From: Arthrobacter sp. ISL-28 | Lineage (GTDB): Bacteria; Actinomycetota; Actinomycetes; Actinomycetales; Micrococcaceae | Assembly (NCBI RefSeq): GCF_018613875.1 | Contig: NZ_JAGGPJ010000028.1 | Span: 1-64,000 of the forward strand | DNA length: 64,000 nt | Direction of reading: 5' to 3' | Program-made: the position numbers and the translations under genes | Notes under the pieces: generated by a model | Told to the model about the DNA's origin: nothing | The model's database searches: none | What the model saw: the letters and a program-made list of their open reading frames with translations, nothing else | In this document: one piece after another, positions 25,992 through 35,134 of the stretch | Layout: each line of letters begins with the position of its first letter | Numbering within the stretch: the stretch's first letter is position 1

Positions 25992-27312
25992 AAACGCCAT
26001 CGTGCCGGACGCCGTGCCCACAACGGTGCCGGCGACTGCCGCCGACACGAGTCCGGACAACCCGTGGCCCCTGCAGTTGCTGTCCCAAAAACTCAAGACC
26101 CACATTGAGCGTGCCCCGGCCGCGTGGGTCGAGGGCCAGGTCATTGAACTGAACCGGCGCGGCACCAGCGCGTTCCTGACCCTCAGGGACGTGGACGCCG
26201 AGATTTCCCTGCCGGCATCTGTATGGTCCAAGATCCTGGACCGCCAAGAGACGCCGCTCGAACGCGGAAGCAGGGTGGTGGCTCTTCTTAAGGCGGAGTT
26301 CTGGCTGAAGACCGGACGCCTGAACATGTCTGTTAAGGACATCCGGCCAGTTGGCTTGGGCGACCTCCTTGCCCGGATCGAGAGGCTGCGGCATGCCCTC
26401 GCTGCCGAAGGGCTCTTCGCCGACTCCCGGAAAAAACGGTTGCCGCTGCTCCCCCACCGCATCGGCCTCATCACCGGCCGCGACTCGGACGCCAAGAAGG
26501 ACATTCTCCGCAACGCCGCGCTCCGGTGGCCCGCTGTCGAATTTGAACTCCGCGAAGTGGCTGTCCAGGGAAATACCGCAGTCGCACAGATCGTCGGGGC
26601 GCTGAAGGAACTCGACTCCCGGACCGATGTGGACGTCATTGTCATTGCTCGGGGAGGTGGCGCGCTGGAGGATCTCCTGCCTTTCAGCAACGAGGAACTC
26701 ATCCGTGCCGTTGCCGGGGCGCGGACCCCAGTGGTGAGCGCCATCGGGCATGAGGCGGACCGGCCCATTTTGGATGATGTCGCAGACCTTCGCGCGTCCA
26801 CTCCGACCGACGCCGCGAAGCGGATTGTTCCGGAGGTCTCCGAAGAGCTCGCCCGGGTCCGCCAGGCCGAGGCCCAACTGCACCGGTCTGTGACTCAGTT
26901 CGTAGCCCGGGAGTCTGACCGCCTCGCCGCCATACGATCCCGTCCCGTGCTCGCCTCGCCGGAAGGCATGGTCACCGCGCGGGCGGAGGATGTGGAACGG
27001 CTTGCCCGCCGCTCCACTGCAGCCATCACCGCCGCCGTCACGAGGGCGGCCGACCAACTCGTCCATCTGCAGGCCCAGGTCAGGGCGCTGTCGCCGCAGC
27101 AGACCCTGGACCGCGGGTACGCCGTCGTCCAGATCCCCGGCGCCACCCAGATCCCCGGCGCCACCACGGCAGGTGCGGGAGGAACGGTCGTTCGCCACCC
27201 GTCCCAGGTCCCCCGCGGAACTGGGCTCTCCGTCCGGGTCGCCGGCGGACGATTCGGCGCAACATCAACCGGCCCAACATCAAACGGCGGGCACCAGCCC
27301 GTGGACGCCTGA
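25984..27312 (+). CDS. xseA: Exodeoxyribonuclease VII large subunit
   Basis: A 442-residue protein. An N-terminal OB-fold (WVEGQVIELNRRGTSAFLTL) is followed by the catalytic domain with IGLITGRDSDAKKDIL, VIARGGGALEDLLPF and SAIGHEADRPILDDVADLRA, then a coiled-coil helix (EELARVRQAEAQLHRSV) and LDRGYAVVQ at the end. With XseB it degrades single-stranded DNA into oligonucleotides. The C-terminus carries a tandem duplicate of QIPGAT. A short tail follows. The start follows the upstream mini-ORF. Confidence 0.93.
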   Translation: MAENAIVPDAVPTTVPATAADTSPDNPWPLQLLSQKLKTHIERAPAAWVEGQVIELNRRGTSAFLTLRDVDAEISLPASVWSKILDRQETPLERGSRVVALLKAEFWLKTGRLNMSVKDIRPVGLGDLLARIERLRHALAAEGLFADSRKKRLPLLPHRIGLITGRDSDAKKDILRNAALRWPAVEFELREVAVQGNTAVAQIVGALKELDSRTDVDVIVIARGGGALEDLLPFSNEELIRAVAGARTPVVSAIGHEADRPILDDVADLRASTPTDAAKRIVPEVSEELARVRQAEAQLHRSVTQFVARESDRLAAIRSRPVLASPEGMVTARAEDVERLARRSTAAITAAVTRAADQLVHLQAQVRALSPQQTLDRGYAVVQIPGATQIPGATTAGAGGTVVRHPSQVPRGTGLSVRVAGGRFGATSTGPTSNGGHQPVDA

Positions 27313-27414
27313 GCCTGGCGCCGTGTGCCGACGCCTGGGCATGGCGCCTGATGCCTGACACCGGCCCTGGCACCTGAACATGACCAACCCTACGAATACG
27401 ACAGGTGAACTGAC

Positions 27415-27675
27415 ATGACAGACAATTCCGACGACTCCACCCCCACCAGTCCGGTGGCGCCGGGTCTGCCGGCACTGCCGGCAGACATCGAGGCGCTGAG
27501 CTACGAGGAAGCCCGGGAGCAACTCATCGGCGTGGTGTCCAGGCTGGAAGCAGGCGGGACCAGCCTCGAAGATTCCCTTGCACTCTGGGAACGCGGTGAG
27601 GCCTTGGCCAGGCGCTGTGAAGAGTGGCTGGAAGGCGCCCGGAAGAGGCTTGCCGCCGCCCGCAAGGACAGCTAG
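27415..27675 (+). CDS. xseB: Exodeoxyribonuclease VII small subunit
   Basis: An 86-residue protein; LSYEEAREQLIGVVSRLEAG, TSLEDSLALWERGEALARRC and the EEWLEGARKRL ending are the full XseB fold. About 25 disordered residues lead in. It lies 102 bases after xseA and is probably co-transcribed. It converges with ppk2, with only a 25-base gap. Confidence 0.94.
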   Translation: MTDNSDDSTPTSPVAPGLPALPADIEALSYEEAREQLIGVVSRLEAGGTSLEDSLALWERGEALARRCEEWLEGARKRLAAARKDS

Positions 27676-27700
27676 GGCAGCAAGGACGGCAGGGCGAACA

Positions 27701-28555
27701 TCAGCTTCTCTCGACGAGGCGGCGCTCTGCGTCGACGTCGAACTCAGCCTTGGGCCATTCCAGTTTGAGCTCCATCAGGGCTTCGAGAAGCAGTTGCTGC
27801 ACGGCGATGCGTGCATACCATTTCTTGTTCGCGGGAATGACGTACCACGGTGCCAGTTCGGTATTGGTGATGTCGAAGGCAGCCTCGTACGCCGCCATGT
27901 AGTCCTCCCAGAAAGCGCGCTGTTTCAGGTCGCCAGTGCTGTATTTCCAGTGCTTGGCCGGATTGTCGAGGCGGGCCAGCAGCCGCTTCTTCTGTTCATC
28001 CCGGCTGATGTGCAGCATGACTTTGACCAGCTTGGTCCCGGCATTCGCCAGCCGGGCTTCGAATTCGTTGATGGCCATGTAGCGGCGTTGTAATTCTTCC
28101 GGGGCGGCCCAGGCGTGCACGCGGTGGATCAGCACATCCTCATAGTGGGACCGGTCGAAGACGCCCATCATCCCGGCGGCAGGCACTTCCTTCTCGATCC
28201 GCCAGAGAAAATCATGGGACTTCTCCTCATCGGTGGGCTCCTTGAAGGCCTTCAGCTGGACACCTTGGGGGTCCATGGCGCCCATGACGTGGCGCACAAT
28301 CCCGCCTTTGCCTGCCGTGTCCATCGCCTGAAGAATCAGCAGAACACGCTTGGAGCCGCCAAATCTGGCCTCGGCGAAGAGCTTCTCCTGCAGTTCGGCC
28401 AACTTGCCGTCAAGGTTATCGAGCAGGGCCTCGCCGTTGGCCTTGCTCCCTGTGTAGCCCGGTGTCGCATCGGGATCAATGTCCGCGAGCCTGAACCCGT
28501 TCCCGACTTTCAAGGTCCCGGAGGGGAACGTCCCGAATTCCACGACGGCGGCCAT
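27701..28555 (-). CDS. Polyphosphate kinase 2 family protein
   Basis: A 284-residue PPK2 enzyme that moves phosphate between polyphosphate and nucleotides. Walker A is AMDTAGKGGIVRHVMG, Walker B VFDRSHYEDVLIHRVH, and the lid has LDNPAKHWKYSTGDLKQR followed by AFWEDYMAAYE. The size and the DTAGKGG form put it in the class I/III group using NDP or NMP; the direction is not predictable. Monocistronic or led by the aminotransferase gene at 28591, 35 bases upstream on the same strand. Confidence 0.9.
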   Translation of the reverse strand: MAAVVEFGTFPSGTLKVGNGFRLADIDPDATPGYTGSKANGEALLDNLDGKLAELQEKLFAEARFGGSKRVLLILQAMDTAGKGGIVRHVMGAMDPQGVQLKAFKEPTDEEKSHDFLWRIEKEVPAAGMMGVFDRSHYEDVLIHRVHAWAAPEELQRRYMAINEFEARLANAGTKLVKVMLHISRDEQKKRLLARLDNPAKHWKYSTGDLKQRAFWEDYMAAYEAAFDITNTELAPWYVIPANKKWYARIAVQQLLLEALMELKLEWPKAEFDVDAERRLVERS

Positions 28556-28590
28556 GAGGACCTCTTTCAGCAGTTATACGTGGGATCAGG

Positions 28591-29811
28591 CTAGTTCCCT
28601 TGGTACCTGCTGAGGAAGTCTCCCATCCGCCCGATTGCTTCCTCAATATCCTTGACGTTGGGCAGCGTGACCATCCTGAAGTGGTCCGGCCGCACCCAGT
28701 TGAAGGCCCTGCCATGAGACACCAGGATTTTCTGTTCCTTGAGCAGGTCCAGGACGAACTTCTCATCATCGCGGATGTGGAAAAAATCGGGGTCCAGCTT
28801 CGGGAAAAGGTACAGGGCGCCCCTCGCCTGCTGAGTGCTCACTCCGGGGATGGCGTTCAGCATGTCGTAGGCCTTGTTCCGCTGCTCCAGCAGTCGGCCG
28901 CCAGGCAGAATGAGGTCGTTGATGCTCTGGTAGCCGCCCAGCGCGGTCTGGATGGCATGTTGGGCCGGTACGTTCGCGCACAGCCTCATGTTGGCGAGCA
29001 GGTTGATGCCTTCGAGGTAGTCCGAAGCGTCCTTCTTTGGCCCGGAGATGGCCATCCACCCGGCGCGGTAGCCGCACACGCGGTAGGCCTTGGACAGGCC
29101 GCTGAACGTCAGGCAAAGGACGTCGTCCCCGGTGAGACCGGCCATGTTCACGTGAACGGCGTCCTCGTACAGAATCTTCTCGTAAATTTCGTCGGCAAAG
29201 AGCACCAGCCCATGCTTTTCTGCCAGGGCCACGATCTTCCGGAGGGTGTTTTCCGGATAGACGGCACCCGTGGGGTTGTTCGGGTTGATGACCACGATGC
29301 CCTTGGTGCGCGGCGTGATCTTGGCTTCCAAGTCATCCAGGTCCGGCTGCCAGCCCGATTCCTCGTCGCAGAGGTAATGCACCGGGCGTCCGCCAGCCAG
29401 CGCCACAGAAGCGGTCCACAGCGGATAGTCCGGAGTCGGGATGAGGATCTCATCCCCCTCCTCCAGCAGTGCCATCAGCGACATGGTGATGAGTTCGCTC
29501 ACGCCGTTGCCGAGGTAGATGTCATCCACATGGATGTTCTGGATGCCGCGGGTCTGATAGTACTGCGAGACTGCCGTGCGTGCGGAGAAGATGCCGCGTG
29601 AATCGCTGTAGCCCTGGGCATGCGGCAGGTGGCGGATCATATCCACCAGAATCGCGTCCGGCGCTTCAAAACCGAAGGGTGCGGGGTTTCCGATGTTCAG
29701 TTTGAGGATGCGGTGCCCCTCTGCCTCCATCTGCTGGGCGGCCTGAAGAATCGGTCCACGGATGTCGTAGAGGACATTATGAAGCTTGGTGGACTGCTTG
29801 AATTCTGCCAT
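28591..29811 (-). CDS. alaA: Alanine-type PLP aminotransferase (AlaA/YfbQ-like)
   Basis: A 406-residue class I aminotransferase with the AlaA look: KLHNVLYDIRGPILQAAQQM and LKLNIGNPAPFGFEAPD at the start. YSDSRGIFSARTAV, INPNNPTGAVYP, ADEIYEKILYED and FSGLSKAYRVCGYRAGW (Schiff-base Lys) follow. In E. coli AlaA makes alanine from pyruvate with glutamate. Substrate certainty is moderate. The start is the ATG at 29811. Confidence 0.88.
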   Translation of the reverse strand: MAEFKQSTKLHNVLYDIRGPILQAAQQMEAEGHRILKLNIGNPAPFGFEAPDAILVDMIRHLPHAQGYSDSRGIFSARTAVSQYYQTRGIQNIHVDDIYLGNGVSELITMSLMALLEEGDEILIPTPDYPLWTASVALAGGRPVHYLCDEESGWQPDLDDLEAKITPRTKGIVVINPNNPTGAVYPENTLRKIVALAEKHGLVLFADEIYEKILYEDAVHVNMAGLTGDDVLCLTFSGLSKAYRVCGYRAGWMAISGPKKDASDYLEGINLLANMRLCANVPAQHAIQTALGGYQSINDLILPGGRLLEQRNKAYDMLNAIPGVSTQQARGALYLFPKLDPDFFHIRDDEKFVLDLLKEQKILVSHGRAFNWVRPDHFRMVTLPNVKDIEEAIGRMGDFLSRYQGN

Positions 29812-29917
29812 CCATCAAATATGCCATATGCGGGATGTTCTTCCGGGGAGACTTGTCTCACACCCGAGCGGGGCGGACTCCCGGTGCCTGCGGCCCATGA
29901 CCCCAACGGCTTAACCC

Positions 29918-29960
29918 CGACGGCGGCTGCCGGCTCCGACGGAACCGGCAGCCGCCGTCG
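29918..29960 (-). terminator. Terminator-like hairpin after the osmoprotectant operon
   Basis: A 16-bp perfect stem (29918-29933 with 29945-29960) and an 11-base loop, 52 bases beyond the binding-protein stop at 30012. The T run is poor. It is the only strong hairpin between the operon and alaA. Confidence 0.6.
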
Positions 29961-30011
29961 TAGGTCAGTTGCGCTCTACCACTGCGCCAGGCGAGGACGG
30001 CAAGGCTGCTG

Positions 30012-30968
30012 CTACTTGACGATGCCCTTGTCCTTGAGCCAGCCGGCAGCTGCGTCCTTCGCATTTTGCTTCTGGGTCCCGCTGACTGCGCGGTTGAGGT
30101 TGATGAGATCCTCCGTGGTCAGGATCCTCGAAACGCCGTTCAGGGCTTCCTTCGCCTTGTCCGTCATCTTGGCTTCGTTGTACAGGGGAAGCACCTGCTG
30201 CGCCTTGAAGTTGTTCTTCGGGTCTTCCAGGACCACCAGGTCGTTGTCCGCGATGGACGGGGTGGTGGTGTAGATGTCGGCGACCTGGACCTCGTCCTTC
30301 AGGAGCGCCTGCAGAGTCAGGTTGCCGCCGCCGTCGCTAAAGGGTTTAAGGGCCTTGAGCTCGCAGCCGTAGTTCTTCTTGAGCCCCGGGAAGCCGTAGG
30401 GACGCGTTTCGAAGGTGGCCGGGGCCGCCATCGTAAAGTCCTTGCACACCTTAGCAAGGTCCTCGATGGACTGAAGCTGGTGCTTCTCCGCCGTGGCCTT
30501 CGTCACCACCATGGCGTCCTTGTTCTCCGCCTTGGCCGCCTCGAGCACGCCGAGGCCCTTGGGAAGCTTCCCCGGCAGGGCTTTGTAGACATCCTCGGCC
30601 GTGACTTCCGGCGCCTCGGGGTCCACGTGCGAGAGCAGGTTGCCGGAGTAGTCCGGTACGACGTCCACGGATCCGTCCTGCACGGCTTTGAAATAGATTT
30701 CCCGCGAGCCGATGTTGGGCTTGGTGGTGGCCGTGATGCCGGCCGCGTTCAGGGCTCCGGCATAGATTTCAGCAATGACCTGGCTCTCGGGGAAGTCGGC
30801 GGATCCGACAACGAGCGAGCCGCCGGCCGCCGGGCTGCCGGGGCTGGTTGTGGGGTTTGCCAGCGGGTTACCGCCGCCGCAGGCCGACACAGCCAGGGCA
30901 ATGCCGATACCTGCGGCGAGGCCGCCCAGGCCCCGGCGGGTCACGGTTGTGTGGATGGGGTGCTTCAT
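30012..30968 (-). CDS. Glycine betaine/osmoprotectant ABC transporter binding lipoprotein
   Basis: A 318-residue protein from ATG 30968. VTRRGLGGLAAGIGIALAVSAC has a twin-arginine and a lipobox Cys30, so Tat export and lipid anchoring are likely. The body belongs to the OpuAC/OsmF family: SLVVGSADFPESQVIAEIYA, VDVVPDYSGNLLSH, DIYTTTPSIADNDLVVLEDP and NLNRAVS. It presents quaternary amines to the permeases. It is the last gene of a four-gene operon, overlapping the permease gene by 4 bases. Confidence 0.92.
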   Translation of the reverse strand: MKHPIHTTVTRRGLGGLAAGIGIALAVSACGGGNPLANPTTSPGSPAAGGSLVVGSADFPESQVIAEIYAGALNAAGITATTKPNIGSREIYFKAVQDGSVDVVPDYSGNLLSHVDPEAPEVTAEDVYKALPGKLPKGLGVLEAAKAENKDAMVVTKATAEKHQLQSIEDLAKVCKDFTMAAPATFETRPYGFPGLKKNYGCELKALKPFSDGGGNLTLQALLKDEVQVADIYTTTPSIADNDLVVLEDPKNNFKAQQVLPLYNEAKMTDKAKEALNGVSRILTTEDLINLNRAVSGTQKQNAKDAAAGWLKDKGIVK

Positions 30969-31711
30969 GGGGTGCCTCCTTGAACAGCGGCCGCCGCGGG
31001 CGCGGTGGCCGAGAGATCGGTGGCGGCCTTGGGGCCGCCTTTGGGACCGGTGGAAAGTCCGGGGGAAACCAGCAGCCTTTGCGTTGCCGCAAGGACCAGG
31101 TCGACGGCGATCGCCAGCCCGGCGATGAGCAGCGAACCGGCCAGCATCCTCGGGAAGTCCTGGAGAACCAGGCCATCGAAGAGGTAGCGTCCCAGGCCGC
31201 CGAGCGGAAGGTAGGCCACAACGGACACCGTGGCGATCACCTGCAGCACGGCGGTGCGGACGCCACCGAAGATCACCTGCAGGCCATTGGGAAGCTCCAC
31301 GCCGAACAGGATCTGCAGTTCCTTCATGCCCATGGCGCGGGCAGCATCCACCACGTTTTCGTCCACGCTGGAGATGCCGGCGTACGTCCCGGCCAGCAGC
31401 GGCGGGACCGTGAGGATCACCAGCGCCCACACCGGCGGCATAAGCCCGCTGCCGGCGATGAGCGCGAAGAGCACCAGCAGGCCGAGGGTGGGCAGGGCGC
31501 GCAGGGCGCCGGCCACGGCCACGGCCGCCACCCGGCCCCTCCCCGTATGGCCGATGTAGAGTCCCACCGGAACGGCGATGGCCGCGGCGATGATCAGGAC
31601 GAGGCCGCTGTACTGCAGGTGCTCCAGCAGTCGCGTGGCGATGCCGGAACTCCCCGACCAGTGGCTGGGATCAGCGATCCAGGCGAATGTTTCAGTGAAG
31701 ATGTTGCTCAT
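30965..31711 (-). CDS. Osmoprotectant ABC transporter permease
   Basis: A 248-residue permease with six hydrophobic segments. HLQYSGLVLIIAAAIAVPVG begins the core. The EAA loop is ENVVDAARAMGMKELQILFGVELPNGLQVIFGG. The C-terminal 25 residues are Pro/Ala-rich and non-membrane. It pairs with the other permease encoded at 31708-32421, overlapping by 4 bases. Confidence 0.9.
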   Translation of the reverse strand: MSNIFTETFAWIADPSHWSGSSGIATRLLEHLQYSGLVLIIAAAIAVPVGLYIGHTGRGRVAAVAVAGALRALPTLGLLVLFALIAGSGLMPPVWALVILTVPPLLAGTYAGISSVDENVVDAARAMGMKELQILFGVELPNGLQVIFGGVRTAVLQVIATVSVVAYLPLGGLGRYLFDGLVLQDFPRMLAGSLLIAGLAIAVDLVLAATQRLLVSPGLSTGPKGGPKAATDLSATAPAAAAVQGGTP

Positions 31712-32421
31712 GGCCTGGCCCCAGTGTGGACCTGGGTATCGGCAATCAACTCAGCCCCTGTCACTGACTCCGCGCGGGACGACACGGCCGACACACGGGT
31801 CCAGGGGGTAAGGAGCTTCTCCAGCAGTACGAGGACCGTGTCCATGAGCAGGGCCAGGAGCAGGATTGCGACGATGCCCACCACCACCTCGGTGACGAAA
31901 GTGCGCTGCAGCCCGTCGGTGAACAGAATCCCGAGGTTTCCCACGCCGAGCAGCGCGGCAACGCTCACCAGCGAGATGTTGCTGACGGATACCACGCGGA
32001 GGCCGGCGAACAGGACAGGAAGGGAGAGCGGCAGATCGATCTGCAGGAAACGTGCCGCGGGTTTGTAGCCCATGGCCACGGCCGCCTGCCGGAGGTCGTC
32101 GTCCACCGAATCGAAGGCGTCCATCGCTGCCCGCACCAGCAGGGCAACTGCATAAATCGTCAGCGCGACGATGACGTTCAGGGGGTCAAGGATCCGCGTG
32201 CCCAGAAGGGGCGGCAGGATGATGAAGAGCGCCAGCGACGGGATCGTGTACAGCAGGGAACTCACGGTGGTCACGAGGGTCCTGAGCGCCGGATGCCGCC
32301 GCGAAAACTGTGCCAGGGGGATGGAGATCAGCAGTCCCAGGATCATCGGCACCAGGGCAAGCATCAGGTGCTGGCCTGCCCGCTCGAAGACCATGCCGCT
32401 GTTCGCCAGAAACCAGTCCAT
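31708..32421 (-). CDS. Osmoprotectant ABC transporter permease
   Basis: A 237-residue permease: HLMLALVPMILGLLISIPLA, VSSLLYTIPSLALFIILPPLLG, and the EAA loop DDDLRQAAVAMGYKPAARFLQIDLPLSLPVLFAG. OpuCB/YehW-type. It overlaps the ATPase gene by one base at 32421 and the second permease by 4, so all are translationally linked. Confidence 0.9.
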   Translation of the reverse strand: MDWFLANSGMVFERAGQHLMLALVPMILGLLISIPLAQFSRRHPALRTLVTTVSSLLYTIPSLALFIILPPLLGTRILDPLNVIVALTIYAVALLVRAAMDAFDSVDDDLRQAAVAMGYKPAARFLQIDLPLSLPVLFAGLRVVSVSNISLVSVAALLGVGNLGILFTDGLQRTFVTEVVVGIVAILLLALLMDTVLVLLEKLLTPWTRVSAVSSRAESVTGAELIADTQVHTGARP

Positions 32422-33518
32422 TAGAGCGCACCCTGCCGGACGCGGCGGGCCGACTCGATGACGGCGAGGACTTCCTCGGGGCGGACTACACCCGCTACCC
32501 TGCCGTCGCCGTCCACCGCCACCCCCAGCCCTGACGGTGAGGAAAGGGCGGAGTCCAGGGCGCGCCGCAGGGTGTCTCGCGGACGGAACAGTGAACCGCC
32601 CGGAATGAGTTCGGAATCGGCGCCCGGCCCTTCCCAGCCCAGTGGACGCGACTCCCCGTCCACCACAAGGCGCCAGCCCTCACCCAACTGAAGGCGGGCT
32701 TCGCCGCTGGCGCCCCTGGTGACGGTGGGCACCGGGTGGATGGTCACGCCGTCGGCCGCGGTGAACGCAAGGTGCCGGAACCCGCGGTCGCGGCCCACGA
32801 AGGACGCCACGAAATCGTTGGCCGGCGCGCGGAGGATCTCCTCGGGCGTGGCGTACTGCGCCAGTTTGCCGCCGACGGCGAAGACCGCCACCTTGTCCCC
32901 CACGACGGTGGCCTCGTCGATGTCATGCGTGACGAAGACAATCGTCTTGGCCAGATCGCGCTGCAGCCTCAGGAGCTCCTGCTGGAGCTCCTCCCGCACC
33001 ACAGGATCCACTGCGCTGAAGGGCTCGTCCATGAGCAGCACGGGCGGATCTGCCGCCAGTGCACGGGCAACACCGACACGCTGCTGCTGCCCGCCGGAGA
33101 GCTGGGACGGGTACCGTTTCCCGAGGGATGAGGCCAGCCCCACGACGTCGAGCAGTTCTTCGGCCCGCTTCCGGGCATCCGCCTTGGACACGCCGTTCAG
33201 GCGCGGAACCGTGGCGATGTTGTCCAGCACCGAGCGGTGGGGCATGAGACCGGAGGACTGCATGACGTAGCCCATGGACCGCCGGAGTTCCGCCGCCGGG
33301 ACGGACGTGACGCCTTTGCCGGCCACGGTGATGGTCCCGGACGTGGGATCGACCATCCGGTTGATCATGCGCAGGGACGTTGTCTTGCCGCAGCCTGATG
33401 GCCCGACGAATACGGTGATCGAGCCTTTGTCGATGGACATGCTCAGGTTGTCCACAGCCGGCTGACCGCCCTGGTACTGCTTGGTGACGCTCTGGAACTC
33501 GATCATGGCTTCGGCCAT
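32421..33518 (-). CDS. Osmoprotectant ABC transporter ATPase with C-terminal CBS-like region
   Basis: A 365-residue ATPase of the OpuCA/ProV type. Walker A is GPSGCGKTTSLRMIN, Q-loop MGYVMQSSGLMPHR, signature LSGGQQQRVGVARAL, Walker B VLLMDEPFSAVDP. After residue 240 a regulatory part contains one recognisable CBS-like unit ending LGVAVDGDGRVAGVVRPEEVLAVI. Family members use CBS domains to sense ionic strength. First gene of the operon. Confidence 0.92.
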   Translation of the reverse strand: MAEAMIEFQSVTKQYQGGQPAVDNLSMSIDKGSITVFVGPSGCGKTTSLRMINRMVDPTSGTITVAGKGVTSVPAAELRRSMGYVMQSSGLMPHRSVLDNIATVPRLNGVSKADARKRAEELLDVVGLASSLGKRYPSQLSGGQQQRVGVARALAADPPVLLMDEPFSAVDPVVREELQQELLRLQRDLAKTIVFVTHDIDEATVVGDKVAVFAVGGKLAQYATPEEILRAPANDFVASFVGRDRGFRHLAFTAADGVTIHPVPTVTRGASGEARLQLGEGWRLVVDGESRPLGWEGPGADSELIPGGSLFRPRDTLRRALDSALSSPSGLGVAVDGDGRVAGVVRPEEVLAVIESARRVRQGAL

Positions 33519-33688
33519 TCCCCGGCTTCCCTAACTGTTGGCGGCACTCGGACGTAAAGCGAGCTGATCATAAGCACGCTGATTTTTGCTGTAAAGCGCG
33601 TCTTGACAAAGCGTAACCAGTGCCTGCGGCAAAGTAACTCCCGGCGCGGATACCGTAATCATTCGGAGACAACGGCCCGCCGGATGGG

Positions 33689-34840
33689 TCATCGCTTTCT
33701 GGTCCTGTCCGCGGCCCGCTGGCTCCGGGCAGCAGTGGCCACTTTCTGGTGCCATTCCCGCTCGTAGGCCCTCCGCGCGGCGGCATCATGACGCCGGTTC
33801 AGGGCCAAAAGCTCGCGCTGCAGCTTGAGGTAGCTCGTCCATCGCCTCGTATCGAGTGACTCATCGGCGAGCGCGGCCTGGACCGCGCAGCCCGGTTCCC
33901 GGTCATGGGCGCAGTCGGAGAAGCGGCATTGCCCGAAGAGTTCCTCAAGGTCACCGAACATTTCGCCCATGCCCTCGTCGGCGTCGAAAAGCCCGAAGCC
34001 GCGGACTCCCGGCGTGTCCATGAACACCGCACCCCCGGGCAGCGGCACGAGCTCGCGGGACGTGGTGGTGTGCCGTCCCCTGCCGTCTGCAGCCCTCACT
34101 TCCCCGGTCGACTGGAGCTCCCGGCCGGCGAGCGCGTTGATGAGCGTCGACTTGCCTGCGCCGGAAGGTCCGAGCAGCACCAGCGTCGCTCCCCGCGGCA
34201 CGTGAGCGAACACCTCGTCCAGCCCATCGCCTTGCTCTGCGGACGTTGTCACCACCTCCACGCCGGCGGCCTGCAGGATGACCTTGCCGACGACGTCATC
34301 TGCAATGTTGGCAAGGTCGGCTTTCGTGATGATCACCAGCGGCGTCGCGCCCGAGTCCCAGGCTGCGACAAGAGTCCGCTCCAGCCTGTTGTGGGTCAGC
34401 GGACGATCCACCGGGACCACCACCCCCACCACGTCGATGTTGGCGGCAAGGACCTGGATCTCAGAGGATGCGTCGAATGCCCGCTTGCGGCTCAGCTCGG
34501 AGGTGCGCGGAAGCACGGCGACGATGCATGGCTCACCGGCGTTGTTGGGCCCCAGCCAGACCCAGTCGCCGCTGGCCGGCACCGGTGGCGACGGCGGGTA
34601 AGGCACCCGCCCCGCGCCGTCCGCCGTGGCGACGAGGATGCGGTTGCGGTCCACCCGCACAACGCGGGCGGGCACCTGGCCGCCATCGGCCGGATGTGCT
34701 GTGAAGTATGCTGCGGTGCCCGCCGTAAAGCCAAATTCGACGGGGCCCTTCAGCTGTGTGGTGTCGAGAGGCCGGCCTCCGCCGGCGTTGTCGTGTTGAT
34801 GGTGCATTGCGGCCGCGAAGGGGCCGGAAGGATTTTTCAC
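33689..34840 (-). CDS. rsgA: Ribosome small subunit-dependent GTPase A (RsgA-like)
   Basis: A 383-residue circularly permuted GTPase from GTG 34840, preceded by AGAGG at 9 bases. The order is G4 IITKADL, G1 LGPSGAGKSTLINAL, G3 MDTPGVRGFGLF, and then the zinc-binding CRFSDCAHDREPGCAV. An N-terminal OB-like domain precedes. It matures the 30S subunit. It is not next to aroA, the usual actinobacterial place for rsgA, so it may be a paralogue. ATG 34807 is an alternative start. The upstream 26-codon ORF may form a leader. Confidence 0.88.
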   Translation of the reverse strand: MKNPSGPFAAAMHHQHDNAGGGRPLDTTQLKGPVEFGFTAGTAAYFTAHPADGGQVPARVVRVDRNRILVATADGAGRVPYPPSPPVPASGDWVWLGPNNAGEPCIVAVLPRTSELSRKRAFDASSEIQVLAANIDVVGVVVPVDRPLTHNRLERTLVAAWDSGATPLVIITKADLANIADDVVGKVILQAAGVEVVTTSAEQGDGLDEVFAHVPRGATLVLLGPSGAGKSTLINALAGRELQSTGEVRAADGRGRHTTTSRELVPLPGGAVFMDTPGVRGFGLFDADEGMGEMFGDLEELFGQCRFSDCAHDREPGCAVQAALADESLDTRRWTSYLKLQRELLALNRRHDAAARRAYEREWHQKVATAARSQRAADRTRKR

Positions 34841-34958
34841 TGTGGACCTCTGGTGGGCCCCTTGCACCGGGCCAACCTGCGCAGTCCGCCGTCGACTGAC
34901 GGATGTCATTGCTCTGTCAGTGACATGACACTGCAGGGGCGCTGAGGGTGACTGCGAT

Positions 34959-35039
34959 CTAGGCGGCGCGGGATAGCGGGGCAGGGTTAATGAAGGAATC
35001 TTTGCTGGTGCGCGCTGCGCACAGGAATTCTGCAATCAT
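34959..35039 (-). CDS. 26-residue small protein or leader peptide upstream of rsgA
   Basis: From ATG 35039 the minus strand encodes a peptide starting MIAEFLCAARTSKDS and ending NPAPLSRAA, with TAG at 34959-34961. GGAGGTGG sits about 7 bases ahead, one of the strongest ribosome binding sites in the window. It lies between the Nudix gene (stop 35135) and rsgA (start 34840) on the same strand, 118 bases ahead of rsgA. No family recognised. It is either a small protein or a leader. Confidence 0.5.
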   Translation of the reverse strand: MIAEFLCAARTSKDSFINPAPLSRAA

Positions 35040-35134
35040 CAGGTCCACCTCCATCCCCGTTCCATTTGTGCCGGATACATACCCGGAAGCTCCTCATAGG
35101 ATAGCCAGCCGGCCCCTGCTTGGCGAGGACTATT

